Assembly (NCBI GenBank): GCA_020849725.1
Contig: JADLAZ010000150.1
Span: 1 to 55,149 of the forward strand
Direction of reading: 5' to 3'
Source: Chloroflexota bacterium
Lineage (GTDB): Bacteria; Chloroflexota; Chloroflexia; Thermomicrobiales; JADLAZ01
Length of the DNA stretch: 55,149 nt
In this document: positions 17,631 through 25,953 of the stretch, piece by piece
Position numbering within the stretch: the first letter of the stretch is position 1
Layout of the letters: every line of letters begins with the position of its first letter
Translations under genes and position numbers: made by a program
Notes under the pieces: model-generated
What the model was told of the DNA's origin: nothing
Database searches by the model: none
What the model saw: only the letters and a program-made list of their open reading frames with translations

Positions 17631-17956
17631 CGTCGTGTCCCTCCCGTTGAGTCATCATTGTAGGTGCGGGCGGGCCATGGACCAACACCGCCGACCCGCG
17701 CGACCAATGGGAGTATAGGGGTGAAGTCGAGACCCTGGCCACTACGGCAACGGGACTGGTCAGCGTCGAGCACAGTGAGGCTGGGTTGACGTCGTGTATT
17801 CTCCATTCGGATAGTCTGGTGATTGCGACCTCAGCGCTGGTCGGCAACGAGCCGTGGGCTATGCGCGCACCTGGCCACACCCCGCTGTTCCACCGGGTCC
17901 CGCACGTGACATGCCTGATGGCGGGGTCAGTCGATGTCATAGAGAGAGGCGGGAGC
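17631..17956. other. divergent intergenic region, ilvD / methyltransferase
   Basis: This 326-nt gap holds a minus-strand TATACT (read from 17717 to 17712) that may serve ilvD, and a plus-strand TTGACG at 17786-17791 with TAGTCT at 17812-17817. The 20-nt spacing of the latter is too long for a standard promoter, so it is uncertain. No ORF with coding character is seen. Confidence 0.4.
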
Positions 17957-18601
17957 ATGACCTGCTGCCATCAATGTCGAGGCATCGAGGCCGAGTTCAA
18001 TCCGAAGCTGGTCAGGCGGGAGATCGACCAGTATCGGCGCCAAGGGCCGAGGGGCACGACCCGGCTGCTCATCGCCGCCCTTATCGCCGAGGGCGTCGCC
18101 GGGCTGACGCTGCTCGATATCGGTGGTGGCGTCGGCGCCGTCCAGCACGCGCTGCTGGCGGCAGGCGCCACGCGGGCAGCAGCAGTCGAAGCAGCGAGCG
18201 CCTATGCGGCGGCCGCCCGCGCCGAAGCCGAGTGGCGCGGGCTGACCGACCGGGTGACGCTCATGCAGGGCGACTTCATCACGCTGGCCCCGAGCGTCGC
18301 GCCGGCCGATATCGTCACGCTTGACCGGGTGATCTGCTGCTACCCGGACATGCCGGCGCTGGTTGGACTGTCGGCGGCGCGAGCGCGACGTCTCTACGGC
18401 GTCGTCTACCCACGCGATGCCTGGTGGACGCGGCTCGGCCTGGCGCTGATCAACACCTTCTACCGGCTGCGCCGCAGCCCCTTCCGCGTCTTCGCCCATC
18501 CGAGCGCCGCCGTCGAGGAGCGGCTGCGCGCCCACGGCTTGACGCGGCGCTACCACCGCACGACCGCGATCTGGCAGGTGGCCGTGTACGCGCGTGCGTG
18601 A
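17957..18601 (+). CDS. SAM-dependent methyltransferase, class I
   Basis: Rossmann-fold methyltransferase, 214 aa. SAM motif I is TLLDIGGGVGAVQHAL (about residue 50), followed by the acidic loop AAAVEAASAYAAAARAEA, DRVTLMQGDF and the motif IV stretch ADIVTLDRVICCYPDM. The N-terminus is unusual: MTCCHQCRGIEAEFN carries three cysteines in its first seven residues and may bind metal. Members of this group are often labelled Mg-protoporphyrin methyltransferase-like, but that substrate is not shown. ATG is preceded by GGCGGGAG; a longer frame upstream has poor coding character. Confidence 0.8.
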   Translation: MTCCHQCRGIEAEFNPKLVRREIDQYRRQGPRGTTRLLIAALIAEGVAGLTLLDIGGGVGAVQHALLAAGATRAAAVEAASAYAAAARAEAEWRGLTDRVTLMQGDFITLAPSVAPADIVTLDRVICCYPDMPALVGLSAARARRLYGVVYPRDAWWTRLGLALINTFYRLRRSPFRVFAHPSAAVEERLRAHGLTRRYHRTTAIWQVAVYARA

Positions 18602-18901
18602 GGCGCCTCCTGCCGCGCACTCTGCGGCTCGCCCATGGACACCGCCGCCATGGTGGCCGAGGCAGAATCCAATCACTCATCATCAGTCGGCGAGAAACAC
18701 GTGGTTTGGTGGCTGTCGTGGGTCGGGCGGAGCAGCGTCACACCGCTATCATGTCAATGTCGGGCCGACATTCCTCGTATACTGTGCAATATCGCCAATC
18801 CATGTCTCCGGCGCGGGCCGGCCAACTGCGACGCGCGCCGTTGCCTCTTAGAATGGGTGGTGTTTCCGCTGTGGAGCCGGTCACGAGGGAGGGATGAGCC
18901 A
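18602..18901. other. gene-free stretch before the PDZ gene
   Basis: No credible gene. A TATACT at 18778-18783 lies about 120 nt before the next ribosome site and may be a -10; no clear -35 is visible. A partial ATCACTCATCATC unit of the junction repeat is at 18671-18683. Confidence 0.4.
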
Positions 18902-19699
18902 GTGGAAGACGTGGGACGAGACGCGGTTCGGCGCACCATCGGCCAGCTAATCGCTCACGAGGACGGGCTCGCGGCTGCTGGAGACCGCGCCGGCGAAGGA
19001 GGCCGATCACGCTGGTGCGACGGTGCTGCTGGATCGCTGTCGGGCGCATGCACACGCGCATCGGGCCGCGCTGGCGGCCAGCCCGCACTCTATCGACAAC
19101 GCCGCCGGGGCCGATGCCTCGCCCAGGTGGTCGGCCGGCGCGCCACTGACCGAGGTCCTCCAGACGCTCTTCGCGGAGGTCAAAGGGTCGCGCTCGGCTA
19201 CGCCATGCTGCACGCGCGGTCACACCGCATCTTTGATCGGACCACGGCCGATCTGGCCGAAGCGCACCTGCGAGACTACGCCAGGTCGGCCCAGGCGATC
19301 GGGGCGCTCATCTCAGCGGTCACGGTCTGGGAACTGATCGACGCCGGCCAGTCGTGCCAGTGTCAGTGTCCCTCGTGCGGCCTCGGCGTCTGTGTCTGTC
19401 TGGTACATGGTAATGACACCGTCGAACGCACCTGGCGCGAGACGGGTCCGCCGGCCGAGGCGGGCGGGGTGGTCGTCCTGCCCCCACGCGCCGGCAGTCC
19501 GACGGCAGTCGCCGGAGCGGTTGCCGACGATGTGGTCGTCGCCGTCGACGGTGCGGCGGTCGAGACCCATCGCCAGTTGCAGTCGGCGGTCCAGGCCCAC
19601 GAGCCGGGCCAGACACTGCGCCTGAGCCTGCGTCACGGGGCGGCGGACCAGCGCGACATCGTGGCGACACGGCCGGGTCCGCGTCCGACCGGCGCTTGA
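18902..19699 (+). pseudogene. helical/Cys-rich/PDZ protein with two compensating frameshifts
   Basis: The frame is open for 265 codons from a GTG behind GGGAGGG, but only its ends look coding. The N-terminal part (DAVRRTIGQLIAHED) continues best in another frame between about 18965 and 19190, as SRLLETAPAKEADHAGATV and then LTEVLQTLFAEVK. The original frame then resumes as GYAMLHARSHRIFDRTTADL. The reconstructed protein has a helical domain, a Cys cluster CQCQCPSCGLGVCVC and a C-terminal PDZ domain (ADDVVVAVDGAAVETHRQLQ). Two opposite indels, in the genome or the assembly, would explain this. Confidence 0.55.
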
Positions 19700-19735
19700 A
19701 TCAAAGGCGAGTGAGCCAGGATGAGGAGGAACGTC

Positions 19736-19978
19736 ATGAGTGGCTGGCCAGCCGCAGTGCGCGAGCACGTCGAGGCAGCACTGGCGCGGCACAGCGTCCC
19801 CGGCATAGTCATCGCCGCGGCGCGGGGCGAGGGACCGGCGACGACGCTGGCGGTGCTGCGGCTGGCCGACTGCAGCGCGGTCGTCAAAGTGATGCCGGAT
19901 GGCCATGGCCACGATGGGGTCGGGCAGCCGCCACGCCTACCGCAACGGGTGACGAGCGCCCCTGGCCGAGGGCCGTGA
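19736..19978 (+). pseudogene. remnant of a beta-lactamase-like serine hydrolase
   Basis: An 80-codon frame begins with a good ribosome site (AGGAGGA) and MSGWPAAVREHVEAALARHS, then VPGIVIAAARGEG, the N-terminal signature of serine beta-lactamase/esterase-family proteins. It then jumps to TTLAVLRLAD, which in intact homologues lies after the catalytic SxxK segment. The SxxK part and everything beyond about 50 residues are missing. It reads as a gene with an internal deletion and lost C-terminus. It follows the frameshifted PDZ gene, so the whole 1.1-kb region looks decayed. Confidence 0.45.
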
Positions 19979-20026
19979 CGGCGTCCACCCACGACCCACC
20001 AACCAGGCGCACCTCGCCGCTCGCCC

Positions 20027-21820
20027 CTAGAACGGCGCCGTCAGCGGCACCGGCTCGATGTCCGGGTCGTGGCCGCCAAGCTGATTGGTGCGCAGCACCC
20101 AGGCCGAGGCGCCATGGCGCAGGAAGGTCCTGGCGACAGCATTGCTGACCGTGCCAGGCAGGATCGTCCTCCAGGTGGACAGGCCGCGCAGCAGATTCTT
20201 GAGCGGCGACTCGCTGATGCCCAGGTTGGCCGACTGGAAGCGCCAGTCGGCGCGGCTGGAGCGGGAGCCGACCAGCGCGCGGCGCAACTCGGGCGCTAGC
20301 CGAAGGAGCTCCGCCAACCGTGCGCTGTCGTCGGGATGGCGCGCCATCCAGACCTGGGCATTCGGTTGGGTCGCCACATCTTCGTTGAGATCTTTGACCG
20401 AGGCGTAGAGCGCCTGGGCCGAGTCCTGGGCGCAGTTGTTGGCTGCGCCGACATAGGTGCCGCCGGTGCCGTCGCCGATGCGGTAGCGGGCGGTCATGAT
20501 CGCCAGGTTGGCCGCCACCTCGCGCAGGCCGGAGCGGCGCTCGTCGTCGAAGTCGTAGTCATCGGTGATCGAGGGCAGCCGCAGCAAGATGTCACCGGTA
20601 GGGCGGCAGCCGGCCCAGCCGAACTGCCGGTCGCCCATGTAGCGCGACCAGGCCATCGCCCCGGCCAGGATGCCGTCGCCATTGGTCGTGTAGACCTGGT
20701 AGTAGACGATATCGAACCGCAGCTCGTCGGTCAGCGGCTCACGCACGACCTCGGCCACGCCGAATGAGAAGTGACCGAAGTAGAGGAGCGCCCGCGCCGC
20801 CTTCTCGCGCTTCTTGCCGCCGATACCGGAGTAGGTGTGCAGCACCAGCGCGCGATCGCCCTCCTGCCACTCGGTCAACGCTGCCTCGGGTGTAGTCGCC
20901 GTCGCGCTGCACAGGAACGAGGCGATCGTACCCTTGTGGGCGACGGCGTCCTTCCAGGCATTGCGGATTGCTGGCCAGGCGGCCTCGCCCAGCTCCACCC
21001 GCTCCGGCTGCACCTGCAGCAGCCGGCGTGGCGCGACCGCCTGCACGACGAACTCGCCGGCGGCGTTCTTGGCGCCGTGGAGATACCAGCCGGCGGCGTT
21101 GAGCGGCGACTGCTCGATGCCGGCGTTGGTGAAGGGCGCGATATTCTCGGTGTTGTTGACGACGGTCGGCAGCAGCACCGTCTCCTCCGGCCCGTCGAAC
21201 TGGCCGGTGGCCCGCTGGTAATGGCGGATGGTGTAGCGCTCGCCGCCGTCGTCGGCCGGCCCGACGAACTGGGCCAGGCCGACGTAGCGGCCGGTGATCT
21301 GCACCGGCTCGTCCTCGATCATCAGCGCGATGCCATTCGCGGCGGTCGGGTCGGCTTGGACGATGACCGGTCCGGCCAGCGCCACGATCATGTCGTCGGT
21401 CGGATGCCCGCCGGCCAGCGACTCCAGCGGGCCAACCAGCCGCCAGTGGTTGAGCCGGGTCGGATGGATGCCGCCCTTGGCGGCATTCTCGATCGCTTGC
21501 GGGGTGAACTCGACGCCGCGTGTCACCGCCCAGGTGCGGGCCTGGACCGTGGTCCGCTCGCTCCAGCGCACGTCGACGACCTGGCCGACCAGGTGCCGGT
21601 GGGCCTCATCGGCGAGATGGACTTCGAGCAGGACGCCACGGCCCTCACGCCGCGCCTCCCACGCCGGCAGGATCAGCCGGCCGGCCCAGCGCGCGACCGG
21701 CCGGTAGAGGACCGGGTCGACGCGCTGGGCGAGCGGGTAGTAGTCGGGCCGATTGAACGGGGCCGCGACGTAGCGATAGTAGTTGACGTCAGGCTGGCTG
21801 GGAGCGTCGGCAGCTATCAC
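20027..21820 (-). CDS. conserved protein of unknown function, 597 aa
   Basis: Large soluble protein; family not recognised with certainty. The C-terminal half has distinctive conserved-looking blocks: GDILLRLPSITDDYDFDDERRSG is followed by RYRIGDGTGGTYVG, NNCAQDSAQALYASVK and a helical tail. Similar blocks occur in cyanobacterial proteins annotated as predicted Abi (CAAX)-type proteases, but I see no clear membrane spans or EExxxR motif, so I do not assign that function. GTG at 21820 has GAGGG upstream. It follows the 281-aa protein gene by 12 nt, so the two are probably cotranscribed. Confidence 0.6.
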   Translation of the reverse strand: MIAADAPSQPDVNYYRYVAAPFNRPDYYPLAQRVDPVLYRPVARWAGRLILPAWEARREGRGVLLEVHLADEAHRHLVGQVVDVRWSERTTVQARTWAVTRGVEFTPQAIENAAKGGIHPTRLNHWRLVGPLESLAGGHPTDDMIVALAGPVIVQADPTAANGIALMIEDEPVQITGRYVGLAQFVGPADDGGERYTIRHYQRATGQFDGPEETVLLPTVVNNTENIAPFTNAGIEQSPLNAAGWYLHGAKNAAGEFVVQAVAPRRLLQVQPERVELGEAAWPAIRNAWKDAVAHKGTIASFLCSATATTPEAALTEWQEGDRALVLHTYSGIGGKKREKAARALLYFGHFSFGVAEVVREPLTDELRFDIVYYQVYTTNGDGILAGAMAWSRYMGDRQFGWAGCRPTGDILLRLPSITDDYDFDDERRSGLREVAANLAIMTARYRIGDGTGGTYVGAANNCAQDSAQALYASVKDLNEDVATQPNAQVWMARHPDDSARLAELLRLAPELRRALVGSRSSRADWRFQSANLGISESPLKNLLRGLSTWRTILPGTVSNAVARTFLRHGASAWVLRTNQLGGHDPDIEPVPLTAPF

Positions 21821-21832
21821 GAACCCTCACAA

Positions 21833-22678
21833 TCAGGCCGGAGCCCGGCGCGGCCGCTTGGTCTTGGCGGCAGGCGCGCCGGTGTCGGCTTTCTTCGCAG
21901 TGGCGGCGGGCTGCGCCGGTGGTTTGACGGGTGGGGCAGGCGGCGTGGTGGCAGCGCTGGCGCGCTCGACCAGGCCCTCGGCGGCGGTCTGCACCGCCAG
22001 CTGGCCGGCCTGCCGGTACATGTCCGACATCTCCAGCGTCGCCATGCCAGCGGCGACCTTGTCCATGCCGGCGTCGCTGAGTGCCTCGTGGGCGGCGCTC
22101 AGCTCATCCGAGGTCGCCAGTGCTTGCATCCCTTCGTTGACCTCGGTGGCGCCGAACTCGGCCACCTGCTCTCCCGCCTCGCCGATCTCCTCTGCCAGCG
22201 CGCTGGTAGCGCGCGCGCGCAGCAGGTCGCCACCAGCGATGGTGCGCAGCCGGCCGCCCATGCCGCCGAGAAACTCACTCAGCGCCGCCAGCCCCAGCCG
22301 GCCGACGACGTCGGAGACGACCGTCATCTGGCCGGCCATGGCGGCTAGCTCCATGCCGCGCACGACATCATCCTCGCTCAACGAGCGCACCATGTCGCCC
22401 AACGAGGTGATGTCACCGGAGACGGCCAGCATATCGGCGCCCTGCGACACGTCGATGACGCCGCGGGCGGCCGTCACCTCGCTGAGCGCGGCGACAGCGT
22501 CGGCGCTGGCGATCGCCGATTCGCCGGCGGCAACCTCAGCCGCACCACGCGCCGCCGCCGACCGGCTCAGATCGGCCAACTCGCCGGCCGCGGTCAGGGC
22601 CGCGTTGCCGGTAGGCAATCCGCCGGTCTCGGAAGCGCGTCCCTCGCCGGCTGCTGCCGGCTGCTGGCGCTCGTCCAT
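21833..22678 (-). CDS. Ala/Met-rich helical protein of unknown function
   Basis: A 281-aa protein with no recognised family. It is made almost wholly of short amphipathic helices rich in Ala, Gly, Ser, Met and acidic residues (for example MLAVSGDITSLGDMVRSL, MELAAMAGQMTVVSDVV). The helices look like degenerate repeats of about 20-25 residues. The C-terminal 45 residues are a Pro/Ala/Lys tail (PPAPPVKPPAQPA, then KTKRPRRAPA), possibly disordered and nucleic-acid or envelope binding. ATG at 22678 has AAGGAG upstream. It precedes the 597-aa gene in the same operon. Confidence 0.6.
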   Translation of the reverse strand: MDERQQPAAAGEGRASETGGLPTGNAALTAAGELADLSRSAAARGAAEVAAGESAIASADAVAALSEVTAARGVIDVSQGADMLAVSGDITSLGDMVRSLSEDDVVRGMELAAMAGQMTVVSDVVGRLGLAALSEFLGGMGGRLRTIAGGDLLRARATSALAEEIGEAGEQVAEFGATEVNEGMQALATSDELSAAHEALSDAGMDKVAAGMATLEMSDMYRQAGQLAVQTAAEGLVERASAATTPPAPPVKPPAQPAATAKKADTGAPAAKTKRPRRAPA

Positions 22679-22941
22679 GTGCTGCTCCTTCCTCGCTCTG
22701 CCCACTATGATCGTCGCCGGGGCGTCGTCGAACATACCCCCCAGCGCCCCCCAGGGTTCAACCGATCCAGTTCGAGCCACCCGCTCGCGGCGAAGCTGGC
22801 GCCGCGCCGGAGCGCCATTGATGGCGCGGCACGCTCGTGATCCGCGCACCGCCTCTCAACGATACTATATGTGACCGGCGTTTGGATCATCCGACACCGG
22901 CCCCCCCTGTAGCTCCTGGCCTCCTCTCGATGGGAGCGACC

Positions 22942-23829
22942 GTGATCGCCGAGCGCACCATCATGACCAGCCACGGGCCAGTGCGGCTGCTGTCCACCGG
23001 GCCGGTGGACAGGCCGGCGCTGCTGCTGGTCCATGGTTACGCGGCGACGGCCGATCAGTGGCGTCCGCTGATGATGCGGCTGCGTGACCGCTATCATCTG
23101 TTGGCGTTCGACCTGCTTGGCTTCGGGGCGGCGCCAATGCCGGCGCCGCCATACACGGTCGAGCGCTGGCTGGAACAGGTGAATGATCTGCTGGCGATCG
23201 CCGGCGATCAGGTGACACTGGTCGGCCACTCGCTGGGCGGGCTGATCGCCGCCGAGGCCGGCCGGCGCTGGCCGACCCGCACGCACGCGCTGGGGCTGAT
23301 CTGCCCCTTCGGCGTGCTGCCACCACTGTTCGCCTTTGGCACACGCGGGCCGGGCCGGCACCTGATGGCTCCCCTGCGCCAGCCGGCGGTCGGCACGACA
23401 CTGTTCCGCTGGCTGCGCCTGACGCAGGGTGTGCTGGCCTGGCCAATGGCCATCAGCGCGTTTCATCAGCCTTTCGGCGCGCCAGCCGACGTCACCGAGC
23501 AGTTCCGCTGGCTGATCAACCAGCCACGGGCTGAGCTGGCGCTGCTGGATGTGATCTGGCGGCTCGAGGAGCTGGAGACGGGCCTGACGCCCGGCGAGAT
23601 CACCGAGCCGGCGCTGCTGATCTGGGGCAAGCAGGACCGGCTGCTGCCGGCGTCGCTGCTGCGCGACTGGCAGGCGCGATTGCCGCAGGCCGACGTGCTG
23701 ATGATCGACCGCTGCGGGCACCTGCCACATGTCGAGCGCGTCGACGCGGTGGCGGCGGCGCTCGACCGGCTCGCAACACGGGCACCCATGCCTGCCGGCG
23801 CGCAAGCCGCCCGCGGCGACGGCGCGTAA
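22942..23829 (+). CDS. alpha/beta-fold hydrolase
   Basis: Serine hydrolase of the alpha/beta superfamily, about 295 aa. The oxyanion segment is LLVHGYAATADQWRP, the nucleophile elbow is GHSLGG (about residue 94), the acid lies near LLIWGKQDRLLP and the catalytic His is in IDRCGHLPHVER. The substrate is unknown; the fold covers esterases, dehalogenases and C-C hydrolases. GTG at 22942 has GGGAG 6 nt upstream; the ATG at 22930 overlaps it and is an alternative start. It is divergent from the preceding operon. Confidence 0.85.
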   Translation: MIAERTIMTSHGPVRLLSTGPVDRPALLLVHGYAATADQWRPLMMRLRDRYHLLAFDLLGFGAAPMPAPPYTVERWLEQVNDLLAIAGDQVTLVGHSLGGLIAAEAGRRWPTRTHALGLICPFGVLPPLFAFGTRGPGRHLMAPLRQPAVGTTLFRWLRLTQGVLAWPMAISAFHQPFGAPADVTEQFRWLINQPRAELALLDVIWRLEELETGLTPGEITEPALLIWGKQDRLLPASLLRDWQARLPQADVLMIDRCGHLPHVERVDAVAAALDRLATRAPMPAGAQAARGDGA

Positions 23830-23886
23830 GGAACATGGCAGGAGGTCGGCGCCTGCGCTGCCGGGCGCCGAGCGGAGAGATGAGCG

Positions 23887-25953
23887 ATGGCGGTACTGCT
23901 CTCGCGCGTGTTGATGACGCTGATTGTGCTGGTTGTGCAGGCCATCATGCTGCTGTGGCTCGGCCGCCGGCTAGGGGTGCAGATGGATACCCCCATGACC
24001 GCGCTGGCCACCGCGACACTGGTGGCGCTGCTCAACTTCGTCTTCTGGCCGCTGCTGCTGCGCGTGCTCGAGCGGCTGAACCTGATCGTCTTTGTCGTGC
24101 TGAGTCTGCTGCTGACCGGCAGCTCAGTGCTGGTGGCGTCCTACTTCCTGCCCGGCTTCCAGGTGACGAGCCTGGGCCAGGCGTTCCTGGTCGCGCTCTT
24201 GCTGGCCCTGGCGACGACGATCGTCACGACCATCTTCGGCTTCCACGACGCCGACTACTACACCCGCTGGCTGATGCGCCGGCTGGCCGGGCGCTCGGGG
24301 CCGGTGATGAAGACCGACGTGCCCGGCTTCCTGTACCTGGCGATCGATGGACTGTCGGGGTCGGTGCTGCGCGAGGCGCTCGCCGCCGGCCTGGCGCCGA
24401 CGATGGCGCGCTGGTTGCGATCCGGCACACACTGGCTGGTTGGCTGGGAGTGCGACCTGCCGTCGCAGACCTCGGCCAGCCAGGCCGGCATCCTGCACGG
24501 CAACAACCACGACTTCCCCGCCTTCCGCTGGGTCGAGAAAGCAGCCGGCCGGATCATAGTCTCCAACCATCCGAAGGACACGGCCGAGTTGGAGCGGCGC
24601 ATCTCCGACGGCAACGGGCTGCTGGCCGGCGGCGGCGCGTCGCGCAGCAACATGTTCAGCGGTGATGCTGCCAGCGCGCTGATGACGTTCAGCACCATCC
24701 TCGACAAATCCCGCAACAGTGCCCGCGACTACTCGGCCTTCTTCGCCAGCCCGATGAATGTGCTGCGAGCGCTGTTGCTGATGATCTGGGACATGATCCT
24801 GGAACTCAGCGCCAACCTGAGCGCCAAGGTACGCAAGGTCCATCCGCACGGGCACCGCGGCGGCTCGTATCCGCTCATGCGAGCCTTCACGACGGTCCTG
24901 CTGCGCGAGATCACGTTCTACACGCTCATCGCCGACATGTACCGCGGCACGCCCGCGGCCTACGTGACGCTCGTCGGCTACGACGAGGTCGCGCATCACT
25001 CCGGCGTGCGCGCGCCGGACGCACTGGCGGTACTGCGCCGCATCGATCACCAGTTCGCCCGACTGGAGAAGGTGCTGCCGACCGCGCCGCGGCCGTACCA
25101 TTTCATCGTTCTGTCCGACCATGGCCAGAGCCAGGGCGCGACGTTCAAGCAGCGCTACGGTGTCACGCTCGGCGACCTCGTGCAACGCCTGATGGCGCCC
25201 GGCCAGGAGGTGGCGGAGCTGAACTACGCCGCCGAGCAATGGGGCTACCTGAGCGCGTTCCTGACCGAGACGTCGCGGGTCGGCGACACCGCCGTCACGC
25301 GCATGACGCGCTCGGCTGTCGGCGACCGGACGTCCGACGGCATGGTCGATCTGGGGCCGGGCCGCGCGGTGATGGCGACGACGACGAAGGGCAAGGAACT
25401 GCCGGAGGTGACGGTGCTAGCGTCGGGCAACCTGGGGCTGATCTTCTTCAACGAGTTGCCCGGCCGACAGACCGACGCCGATATCCTGGCGCGCTACCCA
25501 GAGGTGCTGCCCGGCCTGACCCAGCACGCCGGCGTCGGCTTTGTGATGGTGCGCTCGACGGCCCACGGGCCGGTGGCGATCGGCCGCGACGGCATCCACT
25601 TCCTGGTCGAGGGTCGGGTGGAGGGCACGGACCCACTAGCGCCCTACGGGCCGCTGGCAGTGCGTCACCTGCGGCGGGTCGACGGCTTCTCGAACGCGCC
25701 CGATATCCTCGTCAACAGCATGTATGACGCGGCGACCGATGAGGTGTGCGCGTTCGAGGAGCTGATCGGTTGCCACGGCGGTCTGGGTGGCCTGCAGATG
25801 CACCCGTTCCTGCTGGCGCCGGTGGCGCTGCCAGTGCCGACCGAGCCGATCATCGGGGCGGCGGCGATCTATCACGTGCTCAAGGGCTGGCAGGCGCGCC
25901 CGCACGATAGCGCGGCCCCGGCGCCGATCTCGCCCGCGGCATCGACGCCATGA
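23887..25953 (+). CDS. membrane-anchored alkaline-phosphatase-superfamily phosphodiesterase
   Basis: A 688-aa fusion. Residues 1-120 form about four membrane spans resembling the small phage-holin-4/DUF360-type membrane domain. From about 140 onward is a nucleotide pyrophosphatase/phosphodiesterase-like domain: LYLAIDGLSGSVLREAL, the nucleophile region LPSQTSASQAGILHGNN, VTLVGYDEVAHHSG, and FIVLSDHGQSQG for the later metal ligands. It probably acts on an extracytoplasmic phosphoester. ATG follows GGAGAG. Its stop overlaps the start of the EEP gene, so the two are coupled. Confidence 0.8.
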   Translation: MAVLLSRVLMTLIVLVVQAIMLLWLGRRLGVQMDTPMTALATATLVALLNFVFWPLLLRVLERLNLIVFVVLSLLLTGSSVLVASYFLPGFQVTSLGQAFLVALLLALATTIVTTIFGFHDADYYTRWLMRRLAGRSGPVMKTDVPGFLYLAIDGLSGSVLREALAAGLAPTMARWLRSGTHWLVGWECDLPSQTSASQAGILHGNNHDFPAFRWVEKAAGRIIVSNHPKDTAELERRISDGNGLLAGGGASRSNMFSGDAASALMTFSTILDKSRNSARDYSAFFASPMNVLRALLLMIWDMILELSANLSAKVRKVHPHGHRGGSYPLMRAFTTVLLREITFYTLIADMYRGTPAAYVTLVGYDEVAHHSGVRAPDALAVLRRIDHQFARLEKVLPTAPRPYHFIVLSDHGQSQGATFKQRYGVTLGDLVQRLMAPGQEVAELNYAAEQWGYLSAFLTETSRVGDTAVTRMTRSAVGDRTSDGMVDLGPGRAVMATTTKGKELPEVTVLASGNLGLIFFNELPGRQTDADILARYPEVLPGLTQHAGVGFVMVRSTAHGPVAIGRDGIHFLVEGRVEGTDPLAPYGPLAVRHLRRVDGFSNAPDILVNSMYDAATDEVCAFEELIGCHGGLGGLQMHPFLLAPVALPVPTEPIIGAAAIYHVLKGWQARPHDSAAPAPISPAASTP

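Noticed and set aside
16182..17663. A 493-codon + strand frame opposite ilvD
   Set aside because: Complement of a certain gene; no family signature and no ribosome site.
18778..18783. A confirmed promoter for the PDZ gene
   Set aside because: TATACT is present but no -35 lies at a normal distance; kept only as a note.
20027..21820. Calling the 597-aa protein an Abi/CAAX protease
   Set aside because: Some blocks recall proteins with that label, but neither membrane spans nor the EExxxR and His motifs are present.
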